Positions 9,729-22,359 are shown, counted from the stretch's first letter. The stretch is 64,000 nt of DNA from Siphonodentalium dalli (GCA_032622095.1 CP136061.1:266111551-266175550); one strand, 5' to 3'. Numbers and translations are program-made. The notes: generated by a model not told the origin, from the letters alone.

Positions 9729-10164
9729 ATATATTTTTATCTAATTCAGTCTAATGGCTCTTGATATGTTGATGTTTTGGATACTATTTCAGCAAATGTG
9801 AGAAAAAGTGGCTTCTTTGGGGCATCAGCTTGTCTGAAAAATATATCAAGGCCCCTAAATCCGATACTACATTTCAGAACAATCCAACCAGTGTCCCATG
9901 AAATGGTGGATAATAAACTATCATACCAAATTTGATTCAGATTTGATCACACAAACTAAAATTATGATGCGGAAACCAGAAATTAACACGATTCTAAGTC
10001 GAAAAAGGGCCATAACTCTCGCAAAAATGAGCGGAGCACACCCATATTCGAACTTGACCTGTATTTTGGTCTGATAAATTTACATACCACATTTGGTTCA
10101 GATATGATCACACAAACTGAAGTTATCATCCGGAAACCTACAATTTTCAAAGTTTAAATGTCTA
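9729..10164. repeat. Dispersed repeat typical of molluscs
   Basis: Contains AAGGGCCATAACTCTC, TTCGAACTTGACCTGT and two diverged direct copies (about 9930 and 10095) of a segment with TTGATTCAGATTTGATCACA and a GCGGAAACC or CCGGAAACC end. I recall phrases of this kind from many bivalve and gastropod sequences, but the family name is not known to me. No coding capacity is seen. Confidence 0.5.
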
Positions 10165-10167
10165 TTA

Positions 10168-10550
10168 GGCGACACCAATTTTTAAGTCTGGTTTTAATAC
10201 GAACATGTGGGCTGATGTGGGGAGAAAAAAAGTAGATGCAGGAGGGAAAAAAATAAAAATACAAAAAATTGTTCCCCCCAATTTATATCAAGTAAATCTT
10301 TAAATTTTACATAAATTTTACAAAAATTGTGAAAACAAAATTTTCGAATGAAATTCTGAACCAAACAAGACATTTCTTGTCATGAAAATATGGATCTGCA
10401 AATGATCATAAGCAGAACCGGATGCGACAGCCCATGTAAATCAGTACGCGTGTACAAAAATTTGGGACAAAAAAGTAAAAAAAACTTTCATGAAATGGAA
10501 AAAAAGTTGTAGGAGGTGTTCGTAAACCGGACTTAAAAATTGGTGTCGCC
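10168..10550 (+). mobile_element. Harbinger-like MITE, copy 1
   Basis: A 383-bp non-autonomous element with terminal inverted repeats of about 27 bp (GGCGACACCAATTTTTAAGT at the left; the reverse complement at the right with one or two changes). It is flanked by TTA on both sides (10165-10167 and 10551-10553). A 3-bp TWA target duplication is the signature of PIF/Harbinger elements. A second copy in opposite orientation lies at 17865-18241. The interior is A-rich and non-coding. Confidence 0.82.
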
Positions 10551-10584
10551 TTATGTGTATATAACTCATATAGCTAACTATTAA

Positions 10585-11532
10585 AGGTGCTCAATCAGAT
10601 TCGATGGTCCCCATATAATTAGATTCCAACAACAACATTTTTTTTAGAAATGCTGCTTCAGTAATATCAGAATCGATTAATTGCCCAAAAATAATGCTAA
10701 CCACTGTCAACTACATGTATAGTATGAAATCGCCTGATACGTTATATTTATCAACATGCTGTTCGACGAAGTTTGACCTTATTATCAACACAAAGCCTCT
10801 TCATTTTAGAGTTATCCATCTTCATCCGCAATTTGGTCTGAGACTGTCGGCTCGTCAAATTTTTCTGGGCCACTATTAAGTATCGATGGTGATAAATATT
10901 AAAATTTCAAAAATTGATATCTAATAACTCTGAGCTTTGATACATGTAGGTGGGTCCCTCGACTTGATTAAAATATTTTTACCCCCCCCCCCCGATTCCA
11001 TATACATGTATATGTAAATAGCAAATGAGGGGCACTTAATCGGATTATGCATCTTTAAACTGTATTTGAATTTAAAGATGCATAATCTGATTAAGGGCCC
11101 CCTGAATTAATGCTCGCACATTACTATTTATTTGGACTTGGGGGGGGGGGGGTAACAGATATTTGGTACGAGTCGAGGAACCCACCACCTATCAAAGCTC
11201 AGAGTTACATGTATTAGATATCAATTTTTGAAATATACTATTTTTCACGATAAAGAATTAATAGTGGCCCACGGTCTCGGACCAAATTTCAGATGAAGAT
11301 GGATAACTCTAAAATCAAGAGGCTTTCTGTTGATAATAAGGCCAAATTTTGTAGAACAACATGTTGATAAATAACATATGTCAGGCAATTGTATACTTTA
11401 GTTGACAGTGGTTAGCATTATTTTAGGGCAATTAATCAATTCTGATAACGTAACTGAAGCAGCCTTTCTAAATACAAATGTATGATGTTGGAATCTGATT
11501 ATATGGGTATCATCGAACCGGATTGAGTACCT
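10585..11532. mobile_element. 948-bp foldback element flanked by TTAA
   Basis: A long, imperfect inverted repeat. The left arm starts AGGTGCTCAATCAGATTCGA and the right arm ends GATTGAGTACCT; arms of over 400 bp pair through most of their length. TTAA flanks both ends (10581-10584 and 11533-11536), as for piggyBac-type insertion. A tighter inner palindrome at about 11030-11092 (CTTAATCGGATTATGCATCT and its inverse) marks the centre. Non-coding; the short plus-strand frame at 10694 lies within an arm and is not a gene. Confidence 0.75.
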
Positions 11533-11536
11533 TTAA

Positions 11537-12134
11537 AATGAACTGTATCCAGTATAAACATGTTAAACCTGATAATTAATTAGAGCATGCAGTCCCTGTT
11601 GACATGCGGTATCCGCTGGTAATCTTACCACAGTAATATGTGTTAACTGTGATAACCAAGTTAATTGTTTTTACCACAAAAATTCTGAATTCTATCTAGA
11701 CATTTTGAAACAATAAAAAAAAATTCTGGTGTGATTACGATGTCAACTTTAAAACAAAATTCATATAAACATCGCATGAAAAATACAGCCTAACTGCAAA
11801 TGTGAGGTGGACCACATTCTGCGGCGGTATAACTGACTGCGGTTGATCGCATGAACACGCCTGAATACTGCAGTAATACCCGAGTAATATAAGGCGAGTT
11901 GATTAATTAAAGCATAGCTGTAATTTTACATGTATGTTCTATAGACTTTGTTGGGAAAGAGAATATAGCTGTGCGACAATGTTAATCCTGATGAGCTAAG
12001 TTAGAAATTTTTCAATCGAAACCTCATAAAAAAAAATATAAATTCAGTTCTCAATTTTCGAACACTTCTAGGAAATTGTTCAAAAATATTGTTAAAAGAT
12101 GCCCATTCGATTTGACACTGTAAATAAACCCTGT
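11537..12134. other. Intergenic, nothing recognised
   Basis: AT-rich sequence without a supported gene or strong repeat. Confidence 0.6.
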
Positions 12135-12260
12135 TCAAGTGTTCCTGCTAATGTGCTATGATGCGGTTGGGTCCTGCTTAATTGCTATGAATTGCACTAC
12201 CCGCATCATAGCAATTCAGCAGGACCACCAGCATCATAGCATATTAGCAGGACCACTTGG
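12135..12260. repeat. Hairpin element with repeated TCCTGCT/GCTATGATGC arms
   Basis: Each arm carries two tandem versions of a TCCTGCT...GCTATGATGC motif, inverted in the other arm, so the whole segment folds into a long stem. It looks like a small MITE; target duplication not resolved. Confidence 0.65.
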
Positions 12261-12677
12261 CCAGTGGTAAAATAGTTTGTTTTCCATACGGATATGTGTT
12301 TTCAAATAATCATGTAATGATATCTAACATACATGTATATGATCCCATTTATAGGTTTTATTCATCACGGCCAGATAAACTTTGTATACAGACAGTTTTA
12401 CCAAACTTAGAATTTTTATTAGGTGCTTTCATTGTAGCTGTAATTACTAGTATTAAAAGAGTGCTCAATAAAGTTTGTTTTATCATTTATGCTCATTTGG
12501 AATTTGGATGCTATTTAATTCTGTTTATCTATATAATTGGCTGCACTGCTAAATTTTGACTCATTTCAGTCATTTGATGTCAGTACATGTAGTAGTCCAT
12601 CGAAATGGCGAACACAACCAAAGACAAATTACAAGAGGAAAGACAACAAATACATTTGATGTGCACTAAAACAGATA

Positions 12678-12839
12678 CAGTAGTGCCCTAAGAAATCGAC
12701 CCCTTAACCACAGCAGAATTATGTGTAACTTTTCAGGATTTAGTCGGATATATGGCTTGTTGCCATTCATCGGAAAGCTCTCCCCGAGTTACCCGTAATT
12801 CTGCTGTGGTTAAGGAGTCGATTAATTAGAGCATTACTG
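12678..12839. mobile_element. Tc1/mariner-like MITE, internally shortened copy
   Basis: 162 bp, starting CAGTAGTGCCCTAAG and ending GAGCATTACTG, flanked by TA (12676-12677 and 12840-12841). TA duplication and CAGT...ACTG ends are Tc1/mariner-like. It matches the longer copy at 14325-14541 but lacks part of one inner arm. Confidence 0.78.
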
Positions 12840-12841
12840 TA

Positions 12842-14322
12842 GTTACAAATGTATGTCTAGCCTCCTGTTGTGTCACTAATAAGATCTTTAATTCACATAC
12901 GGTACACATGTACATGTACTATATACCCGTTCAAGCGTTTACAAGTGTCAGTCATCGAGAAACTGACCAAAAGTTTTGGTAGTATATAATATAGGCTAGC
13001 ACTGCACTTGGGCTACATGTACATGTACTATAAGTGATTATAATGTACTATTTTTATATTCTGCTGTGAAAGTGTTGCTGAATGAAATTTAAGTTTACCC
13101 CGATATTCTAAGTCCGCTCGACTAAGATGGGTTTTTTCTCGAAAACTGATATCTGAATATGCATGTACATGTACGTCTTCCACTGGTTGGTATTCCCTCT
13201 AAATTGACTAATTTTAACTGATTAGATTAGCCCTGGTATGGAAAACTCTAACTGTTATAGCCCGATGAGCGGTTTACTGCCAACAGCGGTGATGATATGA
13301 TGACCAGCGTTGTGCATGGCATATGTTGATCCAGGTAAGAATGCTACCATACATTCCAAACATTCATTAAATATCTTATTAATAGTAACTCAAACTACAC
13401 AAGAGACTAGTATAACTAAGATTGGGCTCGATTAATGATGTGACACTTTCGGTACTTCATTTACTAGTAGCCTGGTACTGGTGGGCCTGGCTACAGATAC
13501 TTGTTTGGCGTGTTTGAGGCCTGTGGCACAAGGGCAGCAGAATCAATTAAAATTTCTCTTATTGTAGTGTAGTACATGTACATGAATAGTACCGGTAGTA
13601 CAGCACACAAAGAGGTATATAGTACCGGCACATATACATGTATTCTCTCTGTTTTCACACATGTTTTTTTTCAATTTAACAACATGAGTCTTTTATGACA
13701 CATACTAAAGTGAAAGTAGGCCTACATGTATATAATGTGCACCCAGTATACCGTTACATGTACTGATATATTACATTGCAATACAGTCCGAGTACAATGA
13801 TATAGCAAAATTATGCATAGTAGAATAACAACCTTTTGTACAAACAGTCCTGACAATGATATACCGGGATATCATGGTGATAGTTCATACATTTGGAATT
13901 ACCGAATACCTGAGTTTGTGGATAGACCGCTTCATGCGATGTTTATGTGAATTTTTATTTATAAGTCGGCATTGCATACGGTAGTCCTATAAACCACACC
14001 AGAGAATAGCAATTGTCGGTCAGTGACCAACTTCTTATGTTTATGCAATCGATACAATCCGGTTCTGCTTTTGATGTCCAGTTCGATATTTGTGGTGTGT
14101 TCTTGTGCAAAAATATAATTCTAACTAATGCGCCAAAAATCAGGTTTATAAATTTATCCATTCTTGAGCAAGAGCAACTCGTAAAACTTGTATGGTATAA
14201 CATTCCAAACTGAGTATTTCTGCTATCGAACCATATGATAATAATGTTGAACCGGACATCGAAATCTGAACCGCATTTATGGATTGCAGCACGTGATGTT
14301 GAATAAACAGTTATAGAGGATG
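12842..14322. other. Intergenic, ACATGTA-rich
   Basis: No supported gene. Many ACATGTACATGT-like words and scattered ACCGG. Overlapping 66- and 82-residue frames on opposite strands near 14000-14210 have no recognisable features. Confidence 0.6.
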
Positions 14323-14324
14323 TA

Positions 14325-14541
14325 CAGTAATGCTCTAATTAATCGACTCCTTAACTACAGCAGAATTATGGGTAACTTTTCAGGATTTAGTCGGAAATAT
14401 GGGTTGATGCCATTCATCGGAAAGCTCTCGGTGAGAGCTTTCCGATGAATGGCAACAAGCCATATTTCGGACTAAATCCTGAAAAGTTACCCATAATTCT
14501 GCAGTAGTTAAGGAGTCGATTAATTAGCTCTAGAATTACTG
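14325..14541. mobile_element. Tc1/mariner-like MITE, nearly perfect palindrome
   Basis: 217 bp, starting CAGTAATGCTCTAATTAATC and ending AATTACTG, with TA on both sides (14323-14324 and 14542-14543). The two halves are almost exact inverted copies around GAAAGCTCTCGGTGAGAGCT at about 14430, so it would fold into one long hairpin. It is the fuller relative of 12678-12839. Confidence 0.85.
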
Positions 14542-14543
14542 TA

Positions 14544-16449
14544 ACATGGTTTATAATATACAAATGTATACTGTATGGGAAACATCAGAGGTTTACAAAA
14601 TAATAAAAACAGTTGATTTGTTCTTTATTCTTGTGGTTATATACACGTACATACATGTATTCTAAAAATAAATGTCCTTTACAACGTGGATCAATGAAAT
14701 GCGGTTGTTGCATTTAAAATGCATTGAGGGTGCATTGTGTCACGCCACTTTGTAAATGCCTTAATGACAGCATTTAAATTAAATGCACTGCATTGGGAAT
14801 AATCGCAGTCGCATTGAAATTACCGATCATTGCGCCGAAAAAGTATACTAGTATGAACACCCAAATAACGATACGATAGTGTATTTTGCAATTTTAGTTA
14901 TAATTTTGTTTAATTTCAATTCACATCTGAATAATTCTGTGTTATTTTCCCACTCCTGGTGTACATGTATATGTTCGGAATCGGACATTCATGATGTAGT
15001 TTTCCATTCAAAATGGAATAAACATAAATAAACACTGTTGACATTAATTATTTTATAATCAGAATCTGAGAATCATGATTCTCATTTTGATTCTAGTAAA
15101 AAGTCTTGATTCCCTGTAGAAAGTCAAACACTAACATTTTGATTATTGCAAAAAATCTGATGGATTTTAAGGCCTGCATCAAGAGATTTGTTTGTGAATA
15201 AATCAAGGTAAATGTGTTAAAATATGAACGCATTTACAAATGCGTTGCTCCAAAATTGCAAAGTAGATTCGAACATGTGGTCGCTTTTCTAAGAAATTTG
15301 TGAGTGGTCTGTACATGTACATACATGTAAGTTACTTGACCAATTACACAAGGAGTCGAGGGACACAATCAATGAGGACGTTTGAACTAAAAAATATCTT
15401 TTTACGCAAGGAACGAACACAAGGCCACTTTCTTAATTTATATTATGAGCCAACAAGACAGATCGTAAATCGCTGTTATATGACAATATATGTGGCCATC
15501 ATAATGGTCGACAGCCATGACGCCAACAAAAACCAATCTGTCAGGCCAATATAAAGAAGTCGCGACTTATTGCTGGTGGAACCTATTAAAGTGATATGAA
15601 ACACTCCGGTAGGGTGATCAAATAGAAATGGAGAACAATCTTGTTTAAAGTAGTTATGTTTACAAATATTATATGTATATTGACAACACATATCGTCATT
15701 CTTATATATTAATTAAATGCAGTGACTGTCGACGACAAAATCATTTTCGTTAGTTTATCGCCGATAGATGCGTCCCGAATCGAGTAGTAAATATTTACAA
15801 TTTAGCGTAGTTCTGACAATGTTTTCTATGGAGCGGAACGGTTGATTTGCTTGAAGTTTCGGTTATGTTAGTAGAATGCTACATCCCTCCAGTTGGCATA
15901 GCACATTAATGCTAACTTATCAGTTTCACGCACCCGAATAAGTACACAATATGTCTTTAAAGGCATCGTTCAATTTCGTTAATAACAACTTACATGTAAC
16001 ATTCACCTCCACCTCTTTACTCTTGGGCTCCAAATAAACATGCATGCACCAGCTGCATCCACGTTTATTATTTTTCTTGGGAAATCCCCGCCCCCTGCAC
16101 AGTGCTTATTTGGGTCTGCATGTTTATTAATATTTTGAAGCTATGAAAATTTAAATCAGCACAAATTCAAGATTTCTATATGATTCAGATGTAAAAATGA
16201 TCAACACGTCTACATTAGTTACTAGCTAAACAAGACATTTTGTCATATGTGTATACTTTACTGTGAAATTGCGTTTCTTCCGTTCTCCATGAACGGATTC
16301 TCAAAATGTTTGGTTTTCCAAAAAACAAGGATTCGAACTGTCTGAACTGAACTCCATGCATTTGTTTTATTAGATGAATAAATAATGGGAAAGACATACA
16401 ATCCTAGTTCATAATGAATTTAAGTATATATAAAATATAAATAATAAAC
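14544..16449. other. Intergenic
   Basis: AT-rich and non-coding as far as I can see. 16021-16130 carries a CCCCTGCAC...TTATTTGGGTCTGCA motif that recurs twice at about 16845-16960. Reading frames at 15300-15691 and 16215-16397 show no family features. Confidence 0.55.
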
Positions 16450-16570
16450 AGCGGATTCAACGTGGTGATGGGTTTTGACCGCGTTAAAAAAATCAGCAAA
16501 CTCTGCATGAACCCCGAAGTTTGCTGATTTTTTCTCGCGGTCAAAACCCCATGACCGCATTGAAACCGCC
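16450..16570. repeat. Hairpin element
   Basis: Arms contain GATGGGTTTTGACCGCG with AAAAAATCAGCAAACT, and the inverse on the right, around a loop near 16505-16518; outer arms GCGGATTCAAC and TTGAAACCGC extend the pairing. Probably a small MITE. Confidence 0.7.
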
Positions 16571-16844
16571 GTTCATTTCTTATATGAATAACACAATTTA
16601 AGATTGGTGAATTATTTCTTTTGGTTAATTTAATAAACGTACAGGACCAAATAACGATCGTACAGGTGGGAATTTTACCTCGATTTTAATAATCGTACAT
16701 TAGGCACTCAAGAGTACATATTCAAGTATGTGGCAAACCAAAAAAACACCACATGATACATACATGTACCTGTACTACATGTTGACTCGTATACTTGAAC
16801 CTGCTATAAAAATTATTTGGTTAACCACAGTTGATGTTTTGCTC

Positions 16845-16960
16845 AGAGTTCCCCCTGCACTATTATTTGGGTCTGTACTTTTATTAACTTTCAATGGAAT
16901 TTCCCCCCCCCGCACTATTATTTGGGCCTGCACTTTTATTTGGAGCCTGAGAGTAAGTTG
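16845..16960. repeat. Short duplicated CCCC-GCACTATTATTTGGG motif
   Basis: Two tandem diverged copies about 65 bases apart, related to the single copy at 16085-16130. They belong to a repeat family I cannot name. Confidence 0.5.
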
Positions 16961-16995
16961 CATTGACATTTATTTTCACGAATTACCATGCTAAA

Positions 16996-17689
16996 GGCCA
17001 AAGAAAAAAGATTGTATGTTTCCAGTAACATAGCGAAAAATATAGGGTAGGTAGGTAGGGAATTTTTTTTATTTTATTTTATTTTGATATTTTTTATCCA
17101 GCTGCAGAAATATTGAACTACCTCGACCAAAGTGACATAAAATGCCAACCCGTGCCATGGGGAAAGTATTACTTGATCAACACAGTGGAAATATACATTA
17201 AGATTGATAAAAAATCAAACTTACTTCATGCTTACGTATGTTTTTTATTATATCTAATACCACATTTTCATAAATTGGGCTATAAACTTAGTACAAAATT
17301 GATGTCACTAACTTTTTATAAGAATTTTACCAATAATACCGCCATTATACCGTACATGTATTGTGACGATTACATCCCATTGTCTGGGGGTAGCCAGTAC
17401 ACCCACCGAGCATGCCTGGTTTTTGGAAACAGTAGCTACATGTATACCCCTAATATATGCAGTGATAACCACTTTACATGTATATATACAGATACACACC
17501 CACCATGTCTGTTGATAGTGTTCCATAAGTCCCAAACAAGACATAAAGCAGGCAGGAGATCCACTCTCAGGAAATTAAAATTGCGAAAATTTTGACTTTT
17601 TCTCAAAATATCAATAAAAAGTTTAGGGTAGGCGGGTTATTTTTAGGGTCGGTCGATGTACGGAAACATAGTATCTTTTTTCTTTGGCC
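16996..17689. mobile_element. 694-bp terminal-inverted-repeat element
   Basis: The left end GGCCAAAGAAAAAAGATTGT is matched inverted at the right end (ATCTTTTTTCTTTGGCC), with TATGTTTCC/GGAAACATA continuing the repeat and GGGTAGG/TAGGGTAGGC further in. A 160-residue frame (17113-17595) starting at a TTG fills much of the interior but shows no transposase motif. Target duplication not identified. Confidence 0.6.
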
Positions 17690-17864
17690 CAAGGAACATT
17701 GCAACTGGTTTGAAGTAACATGACCGCGTTGCGTCAACACTGGAACTGCATTGATGGTAATTTTCAACATGGTCTCACTGAGGTTCTATCAAATATAAAT
17801 ACTAGTATGGTTGAGGGAGACAATTATTTTGAGAATATGTGATCCTGTGTTAACATGAGCCTAA

Positions 17865-18241
17865 GGCGACACCAATTTTTAAGTCTGGTTTACGAACACC
17901 TCCTACAACTTTGTTTCCATTTCATGAAAAAAAATTAACTTTTTTTGTCCCAAAATATTTTATACGCGTACTGATTTTCATGTGCTGTCGCATCCGGTTC
18001 TGCTTATGATCATTTACAGATCCATATTTTCATGTATTTCATGACAAGATATGTCTTGTTTGGTTTGAACAGAATTTCATTCAAAAACATTTTTTCACAA
18101 TTTTTGTAAAATTTATGTAAAATTCCACGATTTACTTGACATAAATTGGGGGGACAATCTTTTTTATTTTTATTTTTTTCCCTCCTGCATCTACTTTTTT
18201 TCTCCCCACATCGTAAACCAGACTTAAAAATTGGTGTCGCT
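17865..18241 (-). mobile_element. Harbinger-like MITE, copy 2
   Basis: 377 bp, same family as 10168-10550 but inverted: ACGAACACCTCCTACAACTT lies next to its left end, versus the right end in copy 1. Flanked by TAA (17862-17864 and 18242-18244), again a 3-bp TWA duplication. Confidence 0.82.
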
Positions 18242-18542
18242 TAAATATCATCTGATGGAGTCAAAATCATTGAACCGTCACTTATGCATGCACATGTTGT
18301 CTTGATATTGAGTCTGGCTTTCATCATTTTCATTAGTTTTACTGTTAATATCCACCAAAGGTTGAGGTGTTATGGAACAACTGTATGGCATCGTATACTG
18401 TTATCTTCCGAGTAAATATGGAGTCTCTAATTCTTTTATCAGTCACGCATCTACTCATCAAATAGTATAATCCTTAAATATTTGTAGTCCAGGTGATCTC
18501 GACTGCACAGTACATGTATAAACATTCATCTGCAGTGTGTTT

Positions 18543-18765
18543 TAAATTTCTTTGCCGTGTAACAACTGTTGTCCCAAGTTTCAATGCCTTGTCCTCCTGG
18601 TATGTAGGGATTACCAATTTACCATTGCCGTACGTGTTTTAATTTGCAATTTTGATGATGACGCTCACTAAGCTTGTTGATAATTTTCTTTGTCGTGTAA
18701 CAACTGTTGTACCAAGTTTCTACGCCGCGTCCTCCTGGTATTTAGGGATTACCGGTGCCTTTAAT
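18543..18765. repeat. Two direct copies of an approximately 75-bp segment
   Basis: CGTGTAACAACTGTTGT...CAAGTTTC...GTCCTCCTGGTAT...AGGGATTACC occurs at about 18557 and 18695, roughly 138 bases apart, with several differences. Confidence 0.7.
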
Positions 18766-19006
18766 AGCGTCAGATCCATCATTGCCAGTTAATGTACATT
18801 AGAGTGGAACTGAATTAACAATGTCACATTGACACAGTACTCAGTTAAGACCAGTAAAACAACAAAAGTAGTATTATTGTACAGCAGGCTTATCACTATC
18901 AGTACTTACTACATGTACTGACCCCTTACTATCGTGGATCAATCTGAATCTGAATGGTTACGCTGCAGATCCCAATTATGGTAATTTCGCAGCGGGCGAG
19001 AGAGTC

Positions 19007-19545
19007 TCAGATCTTTTCCTTCAGCGCACTCTTGAAGGAATCCACAGGCTGTTGTTGTATGATTAAGGATTCCTCCAGCTGATTCCAGTCGCATATAGTT
19101 CGAACAAATGTGGAATTAGCGAACTGAGCTGACACGTATGGTATAGCCTCGTAGCACTGACTGTTGTTCCTTTAAATTAGGTGCCGAGGAATTTGGCTGG
19201 TGACGTAGCCTGTCAGAACTTTGCTCTGCGATCTATATAAGACGCCTTGTTTCGGGTGTAAAGTATTGATTAGGTGGTATAGCCGGGACCAATCCGCCCA
19301 CCACCTTACTCATGAATCCCAGCCGATTTATTTTCCGCCGTTTCTGCAATGTTGGTAAATCTAGCTCGTAGAGGATCTTGGTCATATATCCATCTTCTTT
19401 GCTCTTATAGTCTCTTTTAATGAAACGGGCTGCTCTACGCTGGATTCTTTCCAGCTTGTCGATGTGATTTTGTTGGTAGGGGTCCCAGATGGTGTCTGCG
19501 TAGTCCATGATCTTCAAACTTCTCAATTCTTCTTCTTCTGGACGG
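19007..19545 (-). pseudogene. Non-LTR retrotransposon RT, C-terminal fragment
   Basis: On the minus strand the frame contains MDYADTIWDPYQQNHIDKLE then IQRRAARFI, the region just after the reverse transcriptase in CR1/Jockey-type LINE ORF2 proteins. The frame meets a stop near 19233. In a shifted frame further on it reads STFVRTICDWNQLEESL and PVDSFKSALK, the usual C-terminal end of these proteins, to a stop at 19007. At least one stop and one frameshift therefore separate the two parts. The short GATTCA-type repeat just beyond (about 18938-18955) may be the LINE 3' tail. The endonuclease and RT core are absent: a 5'-truncated dead copy. Confidence 0.85.
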
Positions 19546-20250
19546 GTGCATTATGAGCAGGCCACTGGCACTACATCATGATTGTACCGGTATACCACAA
19601 ATTCAATTTTGAGACAATATTCTGGTTATGGCCAGGTAGCTGAGGTACTGTTCAATACTATAGTTGATCCGTTTCTTTATCGTAGCTTAATTCTTACTGT
19701 TCCGGGAATTGAAATATTTTTTGTCACATGAAATTCAGTCTTTTTCGATATTTGCGCACATCCATGGGGAGAAATCGGCGAATCTTATATATAAGTCCAC
19801 AGTTTATCCGTTTGTAGCCAATACACCATTTCCTTCTGTCAATCCGCGTTGATTCGCGACAAAATTAACTCAAAAAACCACAAGGAATTACCGCGCTTCA
19901 TTTTGAAGAACGATAACTAAAAGTTAAGATTGTAATTTGGCTGCAGACACGAAACGAAACGAATTTTGAAACACAATAATTGTATTCACTAATATTTTCC
20001 TGTTGGTATATGGTCTACTATAGTATATGCAATCATTTATTTGAAATAATAAGTATCACTTAGAGAATAATTCTTACTGATAATAGAAATCTCTTTATTT
20101 TGTATCCCTTTAATATTAAATAATGGCCCTGAAAATTGTCTGTTTGTCAGTTTAATGTTCACTAATTATAGCTAGGCTGTTAGATAAAGTATGATATTGC
20201 TTCATTTGTCCGGGGTAGTGTATTGTCATACTGTCATAATAAACTTCAAG
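19546..20250. other. Intergenic, nothing recognised
   Basis: AT-rich; no supported gene or strong repeat. Confidence 0.6.
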
Positions 20251-22086
20251 TAATAAGGTAACTACTCGTCAATGATGCTTGAATACATAAATGATTAATA
20301 AGGTAACAACTACCCGTCAATGATCGACGTCTTAATATAGAAAGGTTTTATAAGGTAACTAACTACACGGCAATGATACTTAGTATAGATGGTTAATAAT
20401 TCAACTTCTTGTCAATGATGCTTTAATATAGAAAGGGTTAATAAGGTAACTACCCGTCAATAATGCTTTAGTGTAGAAATGGTTACGAAGGTAACTACAT
20501 GTCAATGATGCTTTAATAAAGAAAGGGTTAATAAGATAAAGTTCTACACGTCAATGATGCTTAAATATAGAAAGGGCTAATAGGGTAACTACACGTCAAT
20601 GATGTTTTAATATAGAAAGGGTTAATATGGTAATTACACGTCAATGGTGCTTTAATATAGAAAGGGTTAATATGGTAACTACCGTCCATGATGCTTTAAT
20701 ATAGAACTGGCTACTATGATAACTACATGTCAATGATGCTTTATTGTAGAAAGGGTTAATAATGTAACTAATCACCAATGATACTCATTATAAAAAGGGT
20801 TAATAAGGTAACTGCCTGTCAATTATTGCTTCAACGTAGAAAGGGTTAATAAGGTAATTACACGCCAATGGTGCTTTAATATAGAAAGGGTTAATATGGT
20901 AACTATCAGTCAATGATGCTTTAATATAGAAAGCTTTATAATATGGTAACTGCACGTCAATGATGCTTTGATACAAAAATGGTTAATAAGGTAATTACCC
21001 GTCAATGGCGCTTTAATATAGAAATGGTTTATAATGTAACTACTCACCAATGATACTTAGTATAGAAAGGGTTGTTTAATGTAACTACCTGTCAATTAAT
21101 GCTTTAATATAGAAAAGGTTAATAAGGTAACTACACGCCAATGATACTTAGTATAGAAAGGGTTGGTAAGGTAACTACACGACAATGATACTTTAGTATA
21201 TAGAGGGTTAATTAGGCAACTACCCGTCAACGATGCTTTAATATAGAAAGGGTTAACATGGTAACTACACGTCAATGATATTTTAATAAAGAAAGGGCTA
21301 ATAAGGTAACTACATGTCAATGCTGCTTTAATACAGAAATGGTTAATAAGGTAACTTCACGTCAATGATGCTTTAATATAGAAAGGGTTAATACTGTAAC
21401 TACTCACCAATGATACTTAGTATAGAACGGGTTAATAAGATAACTACCCAGCAATAATGATGCTTTAATATAGAGAGGGTTATAATAAGGTAACTACAAC
21501 GTCAATGATGATTTAATACATAAATGGTTAATAAGGTAACTACCCGCCAATGGCGCTTTAATATAGAAAGGGTTAATAATGCAACTACTCACCAATTATA
21601 CTTAGTATAGAAAGGGTTAATAAGGTAACTACCTGTCAATTAATGCTTTAATATAGAAAGGGTTAATAAGGTAACTACACGCCAACGGTACTTAGTATAG
21701 AGAGGGTTAATAAGGTAACTATATACGACAATGATACTTTGGTATATACAGAGTTAAGGGGCCAACTACCCGTCAATGATGCTATACTATAGAAAGGGTT
21801 AACATTGTAACAACACATCAATGATATTTTAATATAGAAAGGGTTAATAAAGTAACTACGCGTCAATGATGCTTTAATAAAGAAAGGGTTAATAAGGTAA
21901 CTTCACATCAATGGTGCTTTAATATAGAAAGGGTTAATAATGTAACTACTCACCAATGTTACTTAGTATAGAAAGGGTTAATAAGGTAACTACCTGTCAA
22001 TTAATGATTTAATATAGAATGGTTAATAAGGTAACTACACGCCAATGGTGCTGTAATATAGAAAGGGTTAATAAGGTGACTTCAAT
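20251..22086. repeat. 45-bp minisatellite, about 40 copies
   Basis: Diverged units with the core GAAAGGGTTAATAAGGTAAC then TACACGTCAATGATGCTTTA. The period is 45 bases, a multiple of three, so minus-strand frames such as 21096-21320 read as repeated 15-residue blocks; these are not genes. Subtypes (CACCAATGATACTTAGTATA; GTCAATTAATGCTT) alternate, indicating blockwise duplication. Confidence 0.93.
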
Positions 22087-22099
22087 GCAGATTATACAG

Positions 22100-22345
22100 T
22101 TTAACAAAATACCACAGGTGTATATATCCGGGTGAACACTGTAGTAAATACCTGGGCGAAACCCTGGTGAAAATACCTGGGTGTAAATACCTGGTGTAAA
22201 TACCTGGGTGTAAATCCGTAAAAACCCGGGTAAACTGGGGTTTATACCTAACATATATAGAAAACACCTGGGTAAAATATATATAAATCCATAAAACCTA
22301 TATGTACCGGGGTATACCTAGGTAAACGCCAAGATTTACCCAGGT
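22100..22345. repeat. Short ACCTGGGTGTAAAT repeat cluster
   Basis: Several 13-15 bp units (TACCTGGGTGTAAA) between 22140 and 22240, then looser CCTGGGTAAA and ACCGGGGTATACC words. Related in sequence to the minisatellite at 1-135. Confidence 0.75.
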
Positions 22346-22359
22346 ACATTTTTATATGG

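Noticed and set aside
12257-12559. 100-residue hydrophobic plus-strand frame
   Set aside because: Non-ATG start, AT-rich composition, no recognisable domain or neighbouring exon signals.
17113-17595. 160-residue frame inside the 694-bp inverted-repeat element
   Set aside because: Starts at TTG and shows no transposase motif or catalytic triad; kept only as part of the element.
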